Part shown: in pieces, positions 1 through 8,881 of the stretch
How the letters are laid out: each line of letters begins with the position of its first letter
Position numbering within the stretch: position 1 is the first letter of the stretch
From: Rhizobium sp. CIAT894
Lineage (GTDB): Bacteria; Pseudomonadota; Alphaproteobacteria; Rhizobiales; Rhizobiaceae
DNA length: 64,000 nt
NCBI RefSeq assembly: GCF_000172795.2
Contig: NZ_CP020952.1
Location: 558,001 to 622,000 of the forward strand
Direction: 5' to 3'
The notes under the pieces: generated by a model
Databases searched by the model: none
Told to the model about the DNA's origin: nothing
The model's input: the letters and a program-made list of their open reading frames with translations, nothing else
Translations under genes and position numbers: made by a program

Positions 1-1
1 C

Positions 2-55
2 TGGTTCGGCACCAACCGCAACATCATTTACAGCACCATCAGGAAGCTGCCGTAA
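2..55 (+). CDS. C-terminal tail of a truncated gene (partial)
   Basis: An open frame enters from the left edge and ends at a TAA at 53-55, giving the last 17 residues (WFGTNRNIIYSTIRKLP). It is convergent with the minus-strand operon that ends at 109. Too little is visible to assign a family, and it could be a chance frame. Confidence 0.35.
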   Translation, partial: WFGTNRNIIYSTIRKLP

Positions 56-108
56 GCCGCAACGGCCGGGCGTAACAAAATCTCACGCCCGGCTCCGGCG
101 ATGTCGCT

Positions 109-1548
109 CTACTTGCAGATCGCCGCGGCCAGAAAGCCGCGCATCGCCTCGCCGAAGGGCGGCCGCATCATATATTCCGCTTCCACCATCCTGCTCTGGT
201 GATAGACGGCGCGCGGATGCGAGAAGGCGAGGAAACCGAACTTGCCGTGATAGGCGCCCATGCCGGAATGGCCGACGCCGCCGAAGGGCAGGCCTTCCGC
301 CGTGACGTGGCTCATGCAGTCGTTGACCGTCACCCCGCCGGAGGTCGTATTGTCGAGAACACGGCGCTCCTCTTCGTGATCCCCGCTGAAATAATAGAGG
401 GCAAGCGGGCGCGGCCGGGCATTGATGCGATCGATGACGTCGGCAATATCACGATAGGGAAGAACCGGCAGCACCGGCCCGAAGATTTCCTCCTGCAGCG
501 CGCGCATAGCGTCGGTGGGATCGAGGATCAGGGTCGGCGGCATGCGGTGGGCCGGCTGCTGCGAGAAATTCTCCCCCGCCGGATTGATCTCGACGATGCG
601 GGCGCCCTTGGCCCTGGCGTCTTCGACCAGGCCCTGGACGCGGGCATGATGGCGGCCGTTGACGATCGACGTGTAATCAGGATTTTCCTTCAGCGTCGGA
701 TACATCGCGGCGACCGCCGCCACCGCATGTTCGGCAAAGGCTTCGACGCTTTCCTCGGGCACGTAGACATGATCAGGCGCCAGGCAGATCTGGCCGGCAT
801 TCAGCGTCTTGACGGTCATGACGCGGCGCGCCGCGTCTGCGAGATCGGCCGAGCGGCCGACGATGACGGGCGACTTGCCGCCGAGTTCGAGCGTCAGCGG
901 CGTCAGGTTTTCGGCCGCCGCCCGCATGACGTGATGGGCAATCGCCGTGCCGCCGGTGAAGATCAGATGGTCGAAGGCAAGTGATGTGAAGGCCGTGCCC
1001 GTCGCCGGTCCGCCCTGAACCACTGATATTTCCGTTTCGTCGAAGGCGCCGGCGATGAGTTCCGCCATCAGAGCTGATGAAGCCGGCGTGACCTCCGACG
1101 GTTTGATCATGGCGCGGTTGCCGGCGGCAAGAATGCCGGCAAGCGGCGCAAGGGCGAGCTGATAGGGGAAATTCCAGGGGCTGAGAATCCCCACGACGCC
1201 TTTCGGCTGATAGACCACTTTGGCGACCGCATCCGGGAACAGTGCCTCGTGTTCTTCCGGCTTCAGCCATTCGGGCAGATGGGCCTTGGCATATTTGAGC
1301 GAACCGATGCAGGTGAAAACGTCGAGAAGCAGGCTTGCCTCGACGCTGCGGCTGCCGAAATCCTCCGACAGAGCCGCGGCAATCGCATCCTTATGATCGA
1401 CGAGAAGGGCGATGACGCGGTCGATGCGATCGATGCGGGTCTCGATATCAGGCGGCCCTTCCTTCACGAAGGATGCCCTTTGCCGCTCGAGCAGCGCCTT
1501 CATGGCATCGGGGCTGGTATCGCTGGCGATCGGGGTCATGGTGTTCAT
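109..1548 (-). CDS. calB: coniferyl aldehyde dehydrogenase (CalB-like)
   Basis: A 479-residue NAD(P)-dependent aldehyde dehydrogenase, predicted to oxidise coniferyl aldehyde to ferulate in the cytoplasm. The fold signatures are present: the SPWNFPYQLAL cofactor region, the LELGGKSP motif with its general-base glutamate, and NAGQICLAPD with the catalytic Cys at about residue 255. The length and the N-terminal half resemble the coniferyl-aldehyde-dehydrogenase branch of the superfamily rather than betaine or succinate semialdehyde enzymes. The start is preceded by GGGAGGAAAG. It is the last gene of the fcs-ech-adh-calB operon, 21 bp after the ADH gene, and that context supports a phenylpropanoid substrate. 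The substrate is inferred; another aromatic or medium-chain aldehyde is possible. Confidence 0.85.
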   Translation of the reverse strand: MNTMTPIASDTSPDAMKALLERQRASFVKEGPPDIETRIDRIDRVIALLVDHKDAIAAALSEDFGSRSVEASLLLDVFTCIGSLKYAKAHLPEWLKPEEHEALFPDAVAKVVYQPKGVVGILSPWNFPYQLALAPLAGILAAGNRAMIKPSEVTPASSALMAELIAGAFDETEISVVQGGPATGTAFTSLAFDHLIFTGGTAIAHHVMRAAAENLTPLTLELGGKSPVIVGRSADLADAARRVMTVKTLNAGQICLAPDHVYVPEESVEAFAEHAVAAVAAMYPTLKENPDYTSIVNGRHHARVQGLVEDARAKGARIVEINPAGENFSQQPAHRMPPTLILDPTDAMRALQEEIFGPVLPVLPYRDIADVIDRINARPRPLALYYFSGDHEEERRVLDNTTSGGVTVNDCMSHVTAEGLPFGGVGHSGMGAYHGKFGFLAFSHPRAVYHQSRMVEAEYMMRPPFGEAMRGFLAAAICK

Positions 1549-1569
1549 TCTTTCCTCCCTTGAACGGTG

Positions 1570-2676
1570 TCAGACGGCCGGCTGGCGCACGACCGGTTTC
1601 AGCACGATGCCTTTTTCCGAGTCCTCCACCGCCCGGTTGATATCGGCGAAATCATAGAAGGTGACGAGCCTGTCGAAGGGGAAGCGGCCCTGCCTGTGAA
1701 GGTCGATCAGCAGAGGGATCAGCACGTCCGGATTGGAATCGCCTTCGACGATGCCGCGCACCCGGCGTCCGCCGGAGAGGATATGGGTGAGGTCGAGCGT
1801 CAGCGTTGCGCCGTACGGCGAGGCGCCGACGATGCCGCAAGTGCCGCGCGGCGCCAGCACGCGCACGCATTGATCGATGACGGCGGGCACGCCGGAGGCA
1901 TCGATCGCATAATCGACCCCGGCGCCGGTCAGCGCCATGATCGCGGCGACCGCATCGCCCGCCTTGCCGTTGACGATATCGGTCGCGCCGAGTTCGGCGG
2001 CAAGCGCCAGCCGCGTCTCATTGACATCGACGGCGATGATCCTGGAAGCGCCGACGACCCGCGCCGCCATGACCGCGGCAAGCCCGACAGAACCCATGCC
2101 AAAAACCGCGAGCACTTTTCCCGGTTCGACCTTCAGCGCATTCATGACCGCGCCGGCGCCGGTCTGGATGCCGCAGGCGAGCGGCCCGAGCAGCGCCAGA
2201 TCGGCGTCCTCAGGCACTTTCACGATGTTGCGCTCATGACAGAGCGCATGGCTCGCAAAGGAGGACTGTCCGAAAATATTGCCGTTCACCCGCTCTCCCC
2301 GGTAGGAAAGCCCGCTCGAACCATCGGCCCGCGAACCGAAGAAATTGCGCGGGAAAAATTCGTGGCAATAGGTCTCCTCGTGATCGTTGCAGCTCGGGCA
2401 ATGACCGCAGGAATTGAAGGTCATGACCACGTGATCGCCCGGCGCCACCTTGGCAACGCCCGGCCCGACACGCTCGACAATGCCTGCACCTTCATGACCG
2501 AGCACGACCGGTTGCGGCACCGGCAGGTGCTGGTCGCGCATGACGATATCGGTATGGCAGACCCCGGTCGCGACGACGCGAACCAGGATCTCCCCCTCGC
2601 GCGGCTCCTCCAGATCGAGCTTTTCCAGCGAAAACGGCATATGCGGCGCACGCGCCACCGCGGCATGGATTTTCAT
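1570..2676 (-). CDS. zinc-dependent aryl/allyl alcohol dehydrogenase (MDR family)
   Basis: A 368-residue medium-chain zinc alcohol dehydrogenase. It has the catalytic-zinc motif GVCHTD with GHEGAG near residues 38-65, a structural-zinc cluster (CGHCPSC then C), and the Rossmann motif FGMGSVGLAA near residue 195. It resembles the benzyl/aryl-alcohol dehydrogenase (XylB-like) branch. Within the ferulate operon it probably interconverts coniferyl or vanillyl alcohol and the matching aldehyde. The start follows GGAGGATAG. It lies 57 bp after ech and 21 bp before calB, so co-transcription is likely. The substrate is inferred from context only. Confidence 0.8.
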   Translation of the reverse strand: MKIHAAVARAPHMPFSLEKLDLEEPREGEILVRVVATGVCHTDIVMRDQHLPVPQPVVLGHEGAGIVERVGPGVAKVAPGDHVVMTFNSCGHCPSCNDHEETYCHEFFPRNFFGSRADGSSGLSYRGERVNGNIFGQSSFASHALCHERNIVKVPEDADLALLGPLACGIQTGAGAVMNALKVEPGKVLAVFGMGSVGLAAVMAARVVGASRIIAVDVNETRLALAAELGATDIVNGKAGDAVAAIMALTGAGVDYAIDASGVPAVIDQCVRVLAPRGTCGIVGASPYGATLTLDLTHILSGGRRVRGIVEGDSNPDVLIPLLIDLHRQGRFPFDRLVTFYDFADINRAVEDSEKGIVLKPVVRQPAV

Positions 2677-2733
2677 TCTATCCTCCTCCCGATGATCGGC
2701 CCGCTCACGACCCGGCGGGCCGGGTTCATGTCC

Positions 2734-3573
2734 TCAGCGGCTGCGATTGTAGGCGCCGAGCCCCGGCTGGTAGGTCTTGTCGTCGAGGAACTGCTTCAGC
2801 CCCTCGTCGCGCCCTTTGGTCTTGTCGAGAAACAGCATCTGCTCCAGCTTGGCGTAGATGTAGTCGTCGGCGAGATCCCACGGCAGGTTGCGCACACGCT
2901 TATAGGTGTCCTTGGCGGCCTTCAGCGTCACCGGGTTCTTTTCGAGCAGGCTGGCGCAGATCTTGCGCACCCGGGTTTCGAGCTCGGCGAGCGGCACGGC
3001 CTCGTTGACCAGCCCCATTTCCGCAGCCTTGCGCCCGCCGAACAGTTCGCCGGTCATGATGTAGTAGAGCGCGTCGCGATGGCGCATCACTTCGGCGACC
3101 GCGCGGGTGACGTTGCCGCCCGGCAGGATGCCCCAGTTGATCTCGGAAAGGCCGAAATTCGCTTCTTCGGCGGCGATGGCAAGATCGCAGGAAACCAGCG
3201 GCGTGAAGGCGCCGCCGAAGCACCAGCCGTTGACCATGGCGATCGTCGGCTTTTCGAAATACATCAACCGGCTCCACCAGCCGCCGGACTGGCGCCGCGC
3301 CTTCAGCGTGGCATCGCGCGGCTTGCCGTCATTGTCGCGAAAATACTCCTTGAGATCCATGCCGGCGGACCAGGATTGCCCGGCGCCGCGCAGGACGAGC
3401 ACACCGCAGCGCTCGTCGCCCTCGAGTTCGTCGAGCACCTCGAGCATCCGGGCATTGAGGGCCGGGTTCATCGCATTGCGCTTTTCCGGACGGTTGAGGG
3501 TCACGAAAGCGATGCCGTTGTCGAATTCGACCAGAACCGGCGATTGGTTTTCAGTCTTGTTGTTTTCACTCAT
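2734..3573 (-). CDS. ech: feruloyl-CoA hydratase/lyase (p-hydroxycinnamoyl-CoA hydratase-lyase)
   Basis: A 279-residue crotonase-fold enzyme, predicted to hydrate feruloyl-CoA and cleave it to vanillin and acetyl-CoA. The sequence closely follows the HCHL family: RPEKRNAMNP near the N-terminus, the oxyanion-hole segment SAGMDLKEYF, and FGLSEINWGILPGG, which carries the glutamate that is catalytic in characterised HCHL enzymes. The length is normal for the family. The start has a GGAGTGATCCC leader. It lies directly downstream of fcs with a 42-bp gap, the usual pairing for CoA-dependent, non-beta-oxidative ferulate degradation. Confidence 0.92.
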   Translation of the reverse strand: MSENNKTENQSPVLVEFDNGIAFVTLNRPEKRNAMNPALNARMLEVLDELEGDERCGVLVLRGAGQSWSAGMDLKEYFRDNDGKPRDATLKARRQSGGWWSRLMYFEKPTIAMVNGWCFGGAFTPLVSCDLAIAAEEANFGLSEINWGILPGGNVTRAVAEVMRHRDALYYIMTGELFGGRKAAEMGLVNEAVPLAELETRVRKICASLLEKNPVTLKAAKDTYKRVRNLPWDLADDYIYAKLEQMLFLDKTKGRDEGLKQFLDDKTYQPGLGAYNRSR

Positions 3574-3615
3574 GGGATCACTCCATTGGTTTCGGCATGA
3601 AAGCCGGAGGCCGCG

Positions 3616-5199
3616 TCAGGCCTGTCGTTGAAAGGTTTCTTCGGAATGCAGCTGGCGCAGAACGTGTTTCTGCACCTTGCCGGAGGCGGTGCGGGGAATG
3701 GTCTCGACGAAGAGGATGCGCGCAGGACGTTTGAAGGCGGCGAGCCGTTCGGCGCAATGGCCGGCGATCATCTCGCCGGTTGCCGCAGAACCCGGCCGCA
3801 GCACGACATAGGCGATGCCGCATTCGCCCCACCTGGCATCGGGAATACCGACGACGGCGCCATCGAGAATATCGGGATGGCTCACCAGCGCGGCTTCGAC
3901 TTCGGCCGGATAAACATTCTCGCCGCCGCTGATATACATGTCCTTCAGCCGGTCGACGATGCGATAGAAGCCGTTGGCGTCGCGCCGGCCGAGATCGCCG
4001 GTGCGATACCAGCCGTCGGTGAAGGCGGCAGCGCTTTCCCGCGGCTTGTTCCAGTAGCCCGGCGTCACCGCCGGGCCGCGCAGCCAGAGTTCACCGATCT
4101 CGCCGTCGCAAACGTCGCGGCCGTCCTCGCCGACAATACGAATGTCGAGCAACGGCGCCGGCAGACCGACGCTGCCGGGATTGTCCTGCACCGCGCGCCG
4201 GTCGATCGGCACATGCAGCACCGTTCCCGCCTCGCTCATGCCGTAACCGTTGACCAACGCGACGCCGTCTTCGAGGTAGCTTTCAATCAGCGCCTGCGTC
4301 AGCGGCGCGCCGCCGACGAAGAGCGCGTGCAGGCCGGAAAGTGCGGCGGCGCTATAGGCGGCATCGCTGCGCAAGGCGAGTGCGATCTGCGGCACGGCGA
4401 AATAATGGGTGATGGCGCGCTGCCGGTCGGCAAGGGCTGCCAGCGTGCGCGCCGGGGTGAAGCGGTCGGAGATAACGAGCGTGCCGCCCAGCATCAATGT
4501 GGTGCGCGCCACCGCGATCAGCCCGATCGTGTGGAAGAACGGCAGGTCGCACAAAGCGACGGTTTGAGGCCCGATCTCGCCAACGAAGGAAAAATTGATG
4601 CCGGCAAAAAAAGCATTGCGGCGGGTGATGACGACACCCTTCGGCTGTCCCGTCGTGCCAGACGTGTAGAGAAGGACGCAGGTTCCATCGGCATCGGCAG
4701 GCACCGGTCCGGCCGGAAGGCTCGCCTCGATCCGGGTGGCGAGCCCGGCCGGACCATCGACCGTCGAGATCACCGTCATCGCGGCGTCGGCATCCGCAAG
4801 GCTCGCCACGGCAACCGAAAACTCCTCGTCGTGGATCAGGAGCGCCGGCGTGCAATCGGCAAGGATCGGCCGAAGCTCGGCGGCGTTGAGGCGCCAGTTG
4901 AGCGGCACGTAGATGGCGCCGGCACGCTGGCAGGCAAAGGCCAGCACGATCGAATCCATCGAGTTGCGCGCCAGCATGGCGACCCGCGCCCCATCCCGCC
5001 GTGCTCCGAGTACACCGCTCAAAAAGCCGGCGCAGCGGGCGATCCGCGCATCGAGCTCGGCATAGGTGAACTGCCGGCCGGTAGCGATCTCGAACAGAGC
5101 CTGACCATCCCCCGCCACGCGGGCACGGTAGAGGATCGGGTCATCCGTCACCAGTCCGCAATCCGCCTGCGAAGCCACCCCGGAAAAGGAATGCGCCAT
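3616..5199 (-). CDS. fcs: feruloyl-CoA synthetase
   Basis: A 527-residue acyl-adenylate-forming enzyme expected to activate ferulate, and probably p-coumarate or caffeate, to the CoA thioester. Visible motifs are the P-loop-like LLYTSGTTGQPKGV, NGYGMSEAG, the YRTGDLGRRD hinge, and the C-terminal GKVQKHVLR with the adenylation lysine. The frame stays open upstream to 5307, but the ATG at 5199 is chosen because a strong GGGAGGAAATC precedes it and the extra 36 residues are not family-like. It is the first gene of the operon and faces a MarR regulator across a short region with an inverted repeat. A generic long-chain ligase is less likely given ech next door. Confidence 0.87.
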   Translation of the reverse strand: MAHSFSGVASQADCGLVTDDPILYRARVAGDGQALFEIATGRQFTYAELDARIARCAGFLSGVLGARRDGARVAMLARNSMDSIVLAFACQRAGAIYVPLNWRLNAAELRPILADCTPALLIHDEEFSVAVASLADADAAMTVISTVDGPAGLATRIEASLPAGPVPADADGTCVLLYTSGTTGQPKGVVITRRNAFFAGINFSFVGEIGPQTVALCDLPFFHTIGLIAVARTTLMLGGTLVISDRFTPARTLAALADRQRAITHYFAVPQIALALRSDAAYSAAALSGLHALFVGGAPLTQALIESYLEDGVALVNGYGMSEAGTVLHVPIDRRAVQDNPGSVGLPAPLLDIRIVGEDGRDVCDGEIGELWLRGPAVTPGYWNKPRESAAAFTDGWYRTGDLGRRDANGFYRIVDRLKDMYISGGENVYPAEVEAALVSHPDILDGAVVGIPDARWGECGIAYVVLRPGSAATGEMIAGHCAERLAAFKRPARILFVETIPRTASGKVQKHVLRQLHSEETFQRQA

Positions 5200-5243
5200 G
5201 ATTTCCTCCCATGCCCACCGCTCCCACAGCAGGCACCAAATTT

Positions 5244-5258
5244 GTATGCAACACATAC
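5244..5258. promoter_or_regulatory. candidate MarR operator between fcs and marR
   Basis: A perfect inverted repeat, GTATG-N5-CATAC, lies about 45 bp upstream of the fcs start and about 140 bp upstream of the divergent MarR gene. MarR-family repressors of hydroxycinnamate operons bind short palindromes of this kind and are released by the CoA thioester. The AT-rich surroundings fit a promoter. Assignment is by position and symmetry only. Confidence 0.55.
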
Positions 5259-5397
5259 TAATATCTTTTCCCGAAGATGCAAGAGCCGTCTGCAGCAATC
5301 TGCTCATTCGGGCGGGCGTCGGAGAAATTGCGGCCGCCGATATTGACTAACCCGCTGATTTTGATGGTTATGACGCCTGAACAAGGCGAGACGAACA

Positions 5398-5883
5398 ATG
5401 ACCACGAAAGCACCGCAGGACGATGTAGAGGGCGAAGAGGCGTCCGTAACGCCGCCGCTCGACGTCGGCCGGCTCGGCAATCTCCTGGGCTTTCATCTGC
5501 GCATGGCGCATGTCGCGATCTATCGCGACTTCGCCGAAACCATGGAGCAACTGGCGTTGACGCAGAAACAGCTGGCGGTGATGGAACTGCTTGCGGTCAA
5601 CACCGGCGCATCGCAGATCGACCTTGCCAACACGCTCGGTACCGACCGCGCCACCATGATGGCCCTCGTCAACCGGCTGGCGGCCCGCGACCTGATCGAG
5701 CGCCGGCCTTCCCAAGCCGACCGCCGCCGCCAGGAACTGCATCTGACAGAGGCGGGACGCGCGATACTCGCACAGGCGCGCAAGCTGATCGACACGCATG
5801 AGCAGCGTTTCATCGACCTGTTTTCACCCGATGAGATGGACGCACTGCTGGCGGCGCTGAAGCGGATCTATAAGAGGAACTGA
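5398..5883 (+). CDS. MarR-family transcriptional regulator of the ferulate operon
   Basis: A 161-residue winged-helix regulator. The helix-turn-helix and wing are readable as a core (TQKQLAVMELL...TLGTDRATMMALVNRL) followed by the wing RRPSQADRRRQELHLTEAGR, the standard MarR signature. It is divergent from fcs, which suggests it represses fcs-ech-adh-calB and is induced by feruloyl-CoA or a related thioester, as known for FerC/HcaR-type MarR proteins. The start was taken at the ATG at 5398, since the preceding bases are not MarR-like in any frame. The ligand is inferred. Confidence 0.85.
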   Translation: MTTKAPQDDVEGEEASVTPPLDVGRLGNLLGFHLRMAHVAIYRDFAETMEQLALTQKQLAVMELLAVNTGASQIDLANTLGTDRATMMALVNRLAARDLIERRPSQADRRRQELHLTEAGRAILAQARKLIDTHEQRFIDLFSPDEMDALLAALKRIYKRN

Positions 5884-5988
5884 AAACCCGCTTCGCGTTT
5901 CCCGGCTGGCCTGGGCTCAAGACCCGCTCGCCGCAGAGAAGCCTCGTGACCGCTCCCGGCTCGAAGAGGTCATCGGCTTCGAAGAAAC

Positions 5989-6465
5989 TTAAATTTTCCG
6001 CGACATCTCATGAATGAGAAGATGCCCAACCGGCTCCCGATGCACGAACTCCGCCTCGACATGTCTTAAAACATGACGCTGCCCGGCGAACGGCACCATC
6101 TCCACGGCCTCTGCGAATGAGACCCACTGAAATTCGCTGTGTTCATCATTGAGAACAACTGCCTGCTCGGCATTCACAACGCCGACGAAGACGGGCAGCA
6201 TGCTGATGGCATTGCGATCCGCCTCATAAAATTGCTCGCAGATATCTGCAGAATAGAGAAAGTCGCAGATCAGGCCCGTCTCTTCACGGACCTCTCGCAA
6301 CGCAGTTTCCCAGGCCTTCTCGCCATCCTCGATCCCGCCGGCCACTTGGCACCACCCACCAATCAACGTGTGATTTCGGCGTAAAAGCAGCACCTCATAT
6401 CCAGCCATCCTCTCGCGGATGACAACGACCGACACGGCAAAACAACGAATTGGAATTTCGGCCAC
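5989..6465 (-). CDS. NUDIX hydrolase
   Basis: A 158-residue protein with a complete Nudix box, GGIEDGEKAWETALREVREE followed by TGL, near residues 44-67. This places it among Mg-dependent pyrophosphohydrolases acting on nucleoside diphosphate derivatives; MutT-like or dihydroneopterin-triphosphate-like activity cannot be told apart from sequence alone. It uses a GTG start preceded by GGAGGAGAGGG. It stands alone, convergent with the MarR gene, with no obvious functional partner. Confidence 0.85.
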   Translation of the reverse strand: MAEIPIRCFAVSVVVIRERMAGYEVLLLRRNHTLIGGWCQVAGGIEDGEKAWETALREVREETGLICDFLYSADICEQFYEADRNAISMLPVFVGVVNAEQAVVLNDEHSEFQWVSFAEAVEMVPFAGQRHVLRHVEAEFVHREPVGHLLIHEMSRKI

Positions 6466-6655
6466 TCGCCCTCTCCTCCAAAATGATCCTCTGCGTCGTC
6501 GGTTGGCATAACAGGAAATTCCGCAACGCGCATAACGGCTGCGCTCGGCAGCTTCGCGCCTTCTTAGCAGTCATTGCGCGCCGTAATCGGCAATGGCTGA
6601 CATGGGCCGCGAGCTGACTTGCAGCTTTCGGGAGGCCGGTTGAGCTTGATCTCTA

Positions 6656-7579
6656 CTATGGAACCTCAGCATAGCGGATGATGCTCTGATTTTGTACGTT
6701 GGCGACCAATTCATCAGAACGAGACAAAAATCGGCGGAGCAAAGGTGAGGAATTTGAATCGTTGTATCCTAAGGTGAGATCAATTGTCGGAGGCACACCC
6801 TCAAGTGCTCTGGCAACGACATTTGGCGTCAGCATATTTTGCGCATAAAGCGGAATAAGCGTTATTCCACCTGTAGACACGACGAGCGACATTGCCGATG
6901 GCAGACCGTCACCTTCGTACTCTGCCTTGAGGGTGATCCCAATTTCCGACGCGTAATCCTGGATCACGGATTGCAATACGGGAGAAATTCTAGCCGAACT
7001 GACGTAAGTTTCGCGGGCAAGGTCCTGCGGCCGGATCTTTTTGCGAGACGTCAAGCGATGGTCCGCCGGCAGTACGGCGATCAGTGGCTCCTTGGCTAAA
7101 AACTTGAAGGACACACCAACACTCTGCGTCTCGGGGCGAAGGAAAGCGACGTCCAGCTTGCCTCGCATCAGTGCCAGAGCAAGGTCCGGGGAAGACTGAC
7201 TGGACAGTATGATTTCAACCTCCGGCGCTTCCTCACGAATAATGCGCAATGCATGGGGTAGCCACACGACCTCTTGTCCTGCGAGAAAACCGATAGTGAA
7301 CGACTGCTTTTGCGGCCGTTCCGCCCGCCGGGCCCCTTCCGCAGCCGCCTCGACTTGCAATAAGGCCAGCCGCGCGTGATCAAGAAACACTTTACCGGCG
7401 GCGGTGAGCGTCACGCCGCGCGGCTGCCGTTCCAGCAGTTTTACACCGATTTCGGTTTCCAGATCGCGAATTTGCCTGCTGAGTGAGGGCTGGGAAGTGT
7501 GTAGCCGCCGCTCGGCTGCGGTGAGTAAGCTTCCCTCTTCCGCAACAGCAACAAAATAGCGCAAATGCCTGAGTTCCAT
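6656..7579 (-). CDS. LysR-family transcriptional regulator
   Basis: A 307-residue LTTR. The N-terminal helix-turn-helix reads MELRHLRYFVAVAEEGSL then SQPSLSRQIRDLE, followed by the periplasmic-binding-like effector domain (FTIGFLAGQEVVWLP, LDVAFLRPE). The frame is open to 7621, but the ATG at 7579 starts exactly at the conserved MELRHLRYF and has GAGGA upstream. It is divergent from an alpha/beta hydrolase gene across about 180 bp, the usual LTTR arrangement, so it probably controls that gene. The effector is unknown. Confidence 0.88.
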   Translation of the reverse strand: MELRHLRYFVAVAEEGSLLTAAERRLHTSQPSLSRQIRDLETEIGVKLLERQPRGVTLTAAGKVFLDHARLALLQVEAAAEGARRAERPQKQSFTIGFLAGQEVVWLPHALRIIREEAPEVEIILSSQSSPDLALALMRGKLDVAFLRPETQSVGVSFKFLAKEPLIAVLPADHRLTSRKKIRPQDLARETYVSSARISPVLQSVIQDYASEIGITLKAEYEGDGLPSAMSLVVSTGGITLIPLYAQNMLTPNVVARALEGVPPTIDLTLGYNDSNSSPLLRRFLSRSDELVANVQNQSIIRYAEVP

Positions 7580-7757
7580 CGGGTCCTCGCTATACATTCT
7601 AGGCATAGCTCGAACGTACAAGGTATTTGTCCTTGATAAAGAGGGGATTTAGTCAACGTCACAGTTTTGAGATATGATCGAACACGCCTCGCCGGAGGTA
7701 TTTCGCAATCAGCTGTATCGAAAAACGAATGTTCAACAGAGCAGATGGAGCGACACG

Positions 7758-8576
7758 ATGCCTACAATCACGACCACGGACGGCGTAAACATCTTCTACA
7801 AGGACTGGGGCTCAGGTCAGCCGATCGTTTTCAGCCACGGCTGGCCGCTGTCGGCGGACGACTGGGACGCCCAGATGACCTTCTTTCTTGGCCACGGCTA
7901 CCGGGTGATCGCCCACGACCGGCGCGGCCACGGCCGGTCCGACCAGCCCGGCACCGGCAACGACATGGACCACTGGGTTGCCGACCTCGCGGCCCTGACC
8001 GAGCACCTCGACCTGCGCGACGCGATCCACATCGGCCACTCCACAGGCGGCGGTGAGGTGGCTCGCTATGTCGCCCGCCACCAGGAGCGGGTCGCGAAGG
8101 CGGTGCTGGTCGCTTCCCTGACGCCGAACATGTACCGGAGCGAGGAAAACCCGTCCGGTCAGCCGCCGGAGTGGTTCGAAGCTATCCGCGCGGGCGTGCT
8201 GGGCAACCGGTCGGAATTCTACCGTTTCGTCCCTGAGAATCCGTTCTACGGGTACAACCTCGATGGGGCCAAGCCTTCGGAGGCAATCATTGCGAACTGG
8301 TGGCGTCAGGGCATGGGCGGTGGTGCTCTCGCTCACCACGCGACTGTCGCCTCCTGGCTGGAAGATTATACCGAAGACCTCAAGAAGATCACCGTGCCGG
8401 TGCTGGTGATGCATGGCGAGGCCGATCAGGTCGTGCCATTCGCAAGTTCCGTGCCGCGTGCGGTCGACCTGCTCAAGAACGGGTCGCTGAAGACCTATCC
8501 GGGCTACCCCCATGGCATGCTGACCACACATGCAGATGTCCTTAACCCCGACCTGCTCTCGTTCATCAGGTCTTGA
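7758..8576 (+). CDS. alpha/beta hydrolase, non-heme chloroperoxidase/arylesterase type
   Basis: A 272-residue alpha/beta hydrolase. It has the oxyanion region SHGWPLSADDW, the nucleophile elbow GHSTGG, an acid in HGEADQVVP and the catalytic His in YPGYPHGM. These are hallmarks of the cofactor-free perhydrolase (bacterial non-heme haloperoxidase) family, whose physiological activity is usually ester hydrolysis. The ATG at 7758 matches the conserved MPTITTTDGV start and has GGAG upstream, although the frame is open from 7674. Its divergent LysR neighbour is the likely regulator. Substrate unknown. Confidence 0.85.
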   Translation: MPTITTTDGVNIFYKDWGSGQPIVFSHGWPLSADDWDAQMTFFLGHGYRVIAHDRRGHGRSDQPGTGNDMDHWVADLAALTEHLDLRDAIHIGHSTGGGEVARYVARHQERVAKAVLVASLTPNMYRSEENPSGQPPEWFEAIRAGVLGNRSEFYRFVPENPFYGYNLDGAKPSEAIIANWWRQGMGGGALAHHATVASWLEDYTEDLKKITVPVLVMHGEADQVVPFASSVPRAVDLLKNGSLKTYPGYPHGMLTTHADVLNPDLLSFIRS

Positions 8577-8623
8577 CGACATCGACCGGACCGCGGCCTT
8601 TATCCAACGTCATCAGGACGATC

Positions 8624-8648
8624 TGTCACCCGGCAGTGCCGGGTGACA
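8624..8648. terminator. 25-bp perfect palindrome, possible terminator or operator
   Basis: Arms TGTCACCCGGCA and TGCCGGGTGACA are perfect 12-bp reverse complements around a single G. It lies 48 bp after the hydrolase stop. No clear U-run follows (CTTGTT only), so the stem could be a weak terminator, a protein-binding palindrome or a repeat end. Confidence 0.45.
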
Positions 8649-8716
8649 CTTGTTGGTGCTGGTACGTGGAGCGTTCCCGGAGGTGCTTCCGACAATGGCA
8701 ATTTGCTTGGTGCGCA

Positions 8717-8881
8717 GTGAAGGTCGGACGGGTGAGAACCTGCAAGCTTGGGAAACGCGGCCTCAAGGCGGAGGCCGAGTGGATCGAGGCGCATCGCAAG
8801 CTCTTCGAGGCCCGCTTCGAAGCATTGGACGAAATCATCAGCGAGATGAAACGGGAGGGAAACGATGAATCGGCAAGTTGA
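8717..8881 (+). pseudogene. C-terminal remnant of an ArsR-family regulator
   Basis: The frame ending at 8881 encodes KVGRVRTCKLGKRGL followed by AEWIEAHRKLFEARFEAL. This resembles the wing strand and C-terminal helix of the ArsR regulators that are normally coupled to SRPBCC/AHSA1 genes. The DNA-binding helices that should precede it are missing: upstream codons in the same frame are rich in Cys, Trp and Arg and are not ArsR-like. A GTG at 8717 could start a short peptide, but without the recognition helix it would not act as a repressor. It overlaps the SRPBCC start by 17 bp, the native operon geometry. Confidence 0.65.

Noticed and set aside
1567..5346. Long open frames of 677 and 572 codons on the plus strand opposite adh/ech and fcs
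   Set aside because: They are antisense shadows produced by strong GC3 bias. Their translations are rich in Arg, His and Asp without domain motifs, whereas the minus-strand frames have full enzyme signatures and ribosome sites.
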